Of a stretch of DNA of 64,000 nucleotides, positions 60,996 to 64,000 are shown in pieces (position 1 is the first letter of the stretch; each line of letters starts with the position of its first letter). Source of the DNA: an uncultured Porphyromonadaceae bacterium (GTDB taxonomy: Bacteria; Bacteroidota; Bacteroidia; Bacteroidales; Muribaculaceae); contig USMC01000003.1 of the NCBI GenBank assembly GCA_900555715.1, positions 1-64,000 of the forward strand, written 5' to 3'. A model generated the notes under the pieces. That model did no database searches and was not told the origin of the DNA. It worked only from the letters and a program-made list of their open reading frames with translations. The position numbers and the translations under genes were made by a program.

Positions 60996-62015
60996 TTAAT
61001 TGAGATTTTTGATACCTATCGCCTGATTGCAGGTGATGATGATGGTCTTGTATATGTCTTCGGGGAAGCAGCCGCGCGAAAGGTCATTGACAGGTGCTGC
61101 GAGACCCTGCAGGATGGGGCCGACAGCCTGAATATTGCCAAGACGCTGCACGAGCTTATACGCTATATTGCCAACGGAGAGGTTCGGAAACACGAGTACG
61201 TTGGCACGTCCGCTGAGCGGGCTGGCGGGAGCCTTCTGGTTTGCCACGGCAGGAACTATGGCAGCATCGGCCTGAAGCTCGCCGTCGAGAATAAGCGACG
61301 GTTCCATCTCATGAGCGATCTTTGTTGCTTCGAGAACCTTATCGACCTCAGGATTGCTGGCGGAGCCTTTGGTGGAGAAAGAAAGCATTGCCACGCGCGG
61401 TTCTATGCCGGCGATATCGCGCGCTGTCTTTGCCGCCGACACAGCTATCTGGGCAAGCTCAGCAGCCGTTGGGTCGGGAACAACAGCACAGTCTGCAAAA
61501 ACAAGAATATCGTTTGTCCCGTATTTGGAGCCTTTGGGAAGAAGCATAATGAACGCTCCCGAAACGACACTGATACCGGGCAGAGTCTTTATGATCTGGA
61601 AAGCTGGACGAAGAACGTTGCCTGTCGTGTTGAGTGCGCCGGCAACCTGACCGTCGGCATCGCCGGCCTTCACCATCAGACATCCGAGATAGAGAGGATT
61701 GGCAGCTTGCATACGAGCCTGATCCATCGTCATGCCTTTGCTCTTACGGAGCTCATATAGAAGTTTGGCATACTTGTCGATGACAAGTTCGTCGGCGGGG
61801 TCGACGAAATTTGCCTTTGATTCGATATTCATCAGCTTAAGATCCCTGGCGAGAGCCTTGATTTCTTCAGGGTTACCTATAAGCGTGATTTTGGCAAGAC
61901 CATCGCCGAGAATGCGGTCGGCGGCTGTCAGAGTCCGCGTTTCAAGACCTTCCGGCAGCACAATATGCTGAGGATACTTCCGCGCCTTGGCGGTCAGTTG
62001 TTCGAACAATTCCAT
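60996..62015 (-). CDS. pta: Phosphate acetyltransferase
   Basis: A 339-residue enzyme converting acetyl-CoA to acetyl phosphate. It is the short form without the DRTGG regulatory domain: MELFEQLTAKARKYPQHIVLPEG at the start, NPLYLGCLMVKAGDADGQVAGA, and a final SRGCFPEDIYKTIIITCNQA. The frame is open to 62045, but the -7 box at 62050-62043 overlaps that ATG, so 62015 is used. Directly followed by ackA. Confidence 0.96.
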   Translation of the reverse strand: MELFEQLTAKARKYPQHIVLPEGLETRTLTAADRILGDGLAKITLIGNPEEIKALARDLKLMNIESKANFVDPADELVIDKYAKLLYELRKSKGMTMDQARMQAANPLYLGCLMVKAGDADGQVAGALNTTGNVLRPAFQIIKTLPGISVVSGAFIMLLPKGSKYGTNDILVFADCAVVPDPTAAELAQIAVSAAKTARDIAGIEPRVAMLSFSTKGSASNPEVDKVLEATKIAHEMEPSLILDGELQADAAIVPAVANQKAPASPLSGRANVLVFPNLSVGNIAYKLVQRLGNIQAVGPILQGLAAPVNDLSRGCFPEDIYKTIIITCNQAIGIKNLN

Positions 62016-62042
62016 TGTCGATGATTCTTTAGTTATCGACTG

Positions 62043-62050
62043 CAAAGTTA
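62043..62050 (-). promoter_or_regulatory. -7 box of pta-ackA
   Basis: TAACTTTG on the minus strand; start expected near 62037, 22 nt before the pta ATG. Confidence 0.55.
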
Positions 62051-62082
62051 TGAATAAAAAATGAGATATAGGAAATTTTCAT

Positions 62083-62090
62083 TAATTTTG
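62083..62090 (+). promoter_or_regulatory. -7 box of the GH97 gene
   Basis: TAATTTTG, with start near 62096, 26 nt before the ATG at 62122; divergent from the pta box 33 nt away. Confidence 0.55.
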
Positions 62091-62121
62091 CAAAAACAAC
62101 ACTTTTATTCAAATACAGACC

Positions 62122-64000
62122 ATGCAAAAAACAACAGTGCTCCTCCTCGCCGGCATCACGGCTATCGCCGCGTCGGCAAAGACGACAAGCTACACACTGA
62201 CATCGCCCGACGGGAAAGTGTCGACAGAAATCACTGCAGGGGAAACAATCACATTCACTGCCGCTTACGATGGTAACGCGCTTCTTGAGCCATCCACAGT
62301 CGGCATCGTGCTCGAAAACGGGAAAACAGTCGGTACCGATGCCAAAGTGAGCTCCGCAAAACGCAAAAGCTACAATGGAATGATAGCCTCGCCGTTCTAC
62401 CGCTCCGATTCTATCGCCGACTGCTATAACCAGCTCACACTTGGATTAGGCAAAGACTGGGACATTCAGTTCCGGGCTTACAACGACGGCATAGCCTACC
62501 GCTTCGTGTCCAAATCGAAGAAGGCATTCATCATAAACGATGAAATTGCCGAATTCAATTTCAGCGACGGAGCAATCGGCACAGTGCCTTTCGTCAACAC
62601 CACAAAGACACAGAGCTTCGAGTCACAGTTCTTCAACTCGTTCGAGAACCAGTATACCACCGCTCCTCTGCCCCGCCTCGACGGTAAACGTCTTGCCTTT
62701 CTGCCCGCCGTTGTCGAACCCGCAGGAGGTAATGGCAAAGTGCTCCTTGCCGAATCGGCGCTACTCGACTATCCCGGAATGTTCGTCAATGCAAGCGGCA
62801 ACACTCTCAAAGCCGTTTTTGCGAACTACCCCAAAACACTGCAGCAAGGCGGACACAACAATCTTCAGGAACTCGTGCCTGAACGCGAAAGTTTCATCGC
62901 CAAAATATCGGCTCCACGCGCTCTGCCCTGGCGAATTGCCGTCGTAGCCCCCGACGACCGCACTCTTGCCGCGACAGAACTTGCATACGTCCTCGGCGAA
63001 CCTTCACGCGTCGACGACACATCATGGATAAAACCCGGCAAAGTGGCATGGGAATGGTGGAACGCCCTAAATCTCTACGGTGTCGACTTCAAGACCGGAG
63101 TCAATAACGAAACATATAAAGCTTATATCGATTTCGCCGGTAAGAACGGCATCGAATACGTGATTCTCGACGAAGGCTGGGCTGTCAACAAAAAAGCAGA
63201 CCTGTTCCAGGTAGTTCCCGAAATCGACCTTCCCGAACTTGTACGCTATGGCAAGGAACGTAACGTCGGACTCATTCTCTGGGCTGGTTACTATGCCTTC
63301 AACCGCGACATCGAACGCGTCTGCAAACATTATTCCGAAATGGGAATAAAGGGCTTCAAAATCGACTTCATGGACCGCGACGACCAGCTCATGTCGCAAT
63401 TCTATGACAAAGCCGCCGCAACAGCTGCTAAATACCATCTTGTCATTGATTTCCATGGAGCCTACAAACCTGCCGGCATCAACCGGACATACCCCAATGT
63501 ACTCAACGTCGAAGGCGTCTTCGGTCTTGAAAACATGAAATGGAGCGACCCCTCGGTCGACCAGGTGACATACGACTGTCAGATTCCGTTTATCCGTCAG
63601 GCAGCCGGTCCGATGGACTACACACAGGGCGCTATGCGCAACGCTTCGAAAGGCAACTACCGCCCCGTCAACTCCGAACCGATGAGTCAGGGCACACGCT
63701 GCCGGCAGCTTGCCCTCTACATGGTGCTCGACTCACCCCTCGATATGCTGTGCGATTCGCCGTCGAACTACAACAATGAAAAGGAATGTCTCGAATTCAT
63801 CGCCGGAGTACCGACGACATGGGATGAGACACGTATCATCGACGGAAAGATGGGAGAATATATCATCACCGCACGCCGTAAAGGCAGCACATGGTATATC
63901 GGAGGTATCACCGACTGGACTCCGCGCGACATCGAAGTAGACCTGTCGTTCCTCTCTGCCGGACGACACGCAGCGGAGATATTCGCCGACGGTGCAAACG
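62122..64000 (+). CDS. Glycoside hydrolase family 97, retaining alpha-galactosidase-like (3' end outside window)
   Basis: The visible 626 residues start with a signal peptide (1-19), followed by the N-terminal beta-sandwich (SPDGKVSTEITAGE) and the TIM barrel (WEWWNALNLYGVDFKTGVNN, YVILDEGW, GFKIDFMDRDDQ, VIDFHGAYKPAG, VFGLENMKW), then the start of the C-terminal beta domain. Asp415 (KIDFMD) and Glu470 (GLENM) fall exactly at the numbers I recall for the nucleophile and acid/base of the retaining Bacteroides enzyme BtGH97b; inverting SusB-type alpha-glucosidases lack that Asp. The product probably acts in the periplasm on alpha-galactosides. Only a few dozen residues should be missing. Confidence 0.93.
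   Translation, partial: MQKTTVLLLAGITAIAASAKTTSYTLTSPDGKVSTEITAGETITFTAAYDGNALLEPSTVGIVLENGKTVGTDAKVSSAKRKSYNGMIASPFYRSDSIADCYNQLTLGLGKDWDIQFRAYNDGIAYRFVSKSKKAFIINDEIAEFNFSDGAIGTVPFVNTTKTQSFESQFFNSFENQYTTAPLPRLDGKRLAFLPAVVEPAGGNGKVLLAESALLDYPGMFVNASGNTLKAVFANYPKTLQQGGHNNLQELVPERESFIAKISAPRALPWRIAVVAPDDRTLAATELAYVLGEPSRVDDTSWIKPGKVAWEWWNALNLYGVDFKTGVNNETYKAYIDFAGKNGIEYVILDEGWAVNKKADLFQVVPEIDLPELVRYGKERNVGLILWAGYYAFNRDIERVCKHYSEMGIKGFKIDFMDRDDQLMSQFYDKAAATAAKYHLVIDFHGAYKPAGINRTYPNVLNVEGVFGLENMKWSDPSVDQVTYDCQIPFIRQAAGPMDYTQGAMRNASKGNYRPVNSEPMSQGTRCRQLALYMVLDSPLDMLCDSPSNYNNEKECLEFIAGVPTTWDETRIIDGKMGEYIITARRKGSTWYIGGITDWTPRDIEVDLSFLSAGRHAAEIFADGAN

Noticed and set aside
62016..62045. Extended pta start at 62045
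   Set aside because: That ATG lies within the -7 box of the pta promoter.

Overview
This window is a 64 kb piece of a Bacteroidales chromosome, most likely from a gut Muribaculaceae-like organism. The evidence is a SusC/SusD/FecR locus with serine-type sulfatases, a GH97 enzyme, a cydAB operon with a DUF4492 gene, a NagB/PIG-L fusion, repeated promoter -7 boxes of the Bacteroidetes type TAnnTTTG, and start codons without Shine-Dalgarno sequences. The genus call is inference. No tRNA, rRNA operon, CRISPR array, insertion sequence or prophage was seen.

Layout. 1-5.1 kb: the end of an aquaporin gene, a uracil-DNA-glycosylase-family gene, and the thrS-infC-rpmI-rplT translation cluster. 5.1-6.5 kb: an AT-rich toxin-antitoxin pair (Panacea-type antitoxin; toxin partner broken by an in-frame TAA), then the SRP RNA gene. 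6.5-13.2 kb: a minus-strand operon mlaE-mlaF-holB-AddB-like nuclease-hemW, mostly joined by 4-nt overlaps. 13.4-22 kb: uvrB-ygiQ, an HdeD-like membrane protein, an esterase, a biotin-dependent carboxyltransferase (oadA-like) and a class A beta-lactamase. 22-26.5 kb: yigZ, cytochrome bd oxidase with a small DUF4492 membrane protein, and a YitT transporter. 26.6-34.3 kb: a plus-strand operon starting with a 56-residue membrane protein, then dxs, trkA, trkH, yraN, an aminopeptidase P and a gamma carbonic anhydrase. 34.3-39.8 kb: an AT-rich intergenic region, the NagB/PIG-L fusion, a ROK kinase, corA and gpmA.

39.9-59.6 kb is the accessory highlight. An ECF sigma factor gene lies at one end, tail to tail with a minus-strand series: GDPD, FecR anti-sigma, STN-type SusC, SusD (frameshifted near its C-terminus), BACON lipoprotein, GDPD, a small secreted protein, a phosphodiester glycosidase (NAGPA domain), an SGNH esterase, two sulfatases, a GlpT/UhpT-type organophosphate antiporter and an FAD oxidoreductase fused to a carbohydrate-binding-like domain. 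No classical glycoside hydrolase or polysaccharide lyase is present. Phosphodiesterases plus a sugar/glycerol-phosphate importer suggest a utilization locus for phosphodiester-linked, possibly sulfated and acylated, glycans or glycolipid headgroups such as teichoic-acid-like or glycerophosphoglycan material. The substrate is inference.

59.7-64 kb: the acetate-forming pair pta-ackA and, divergently, a GH97 enzyme with retaining alpha-galactosidase-type catalytic residues, cut by the window end.
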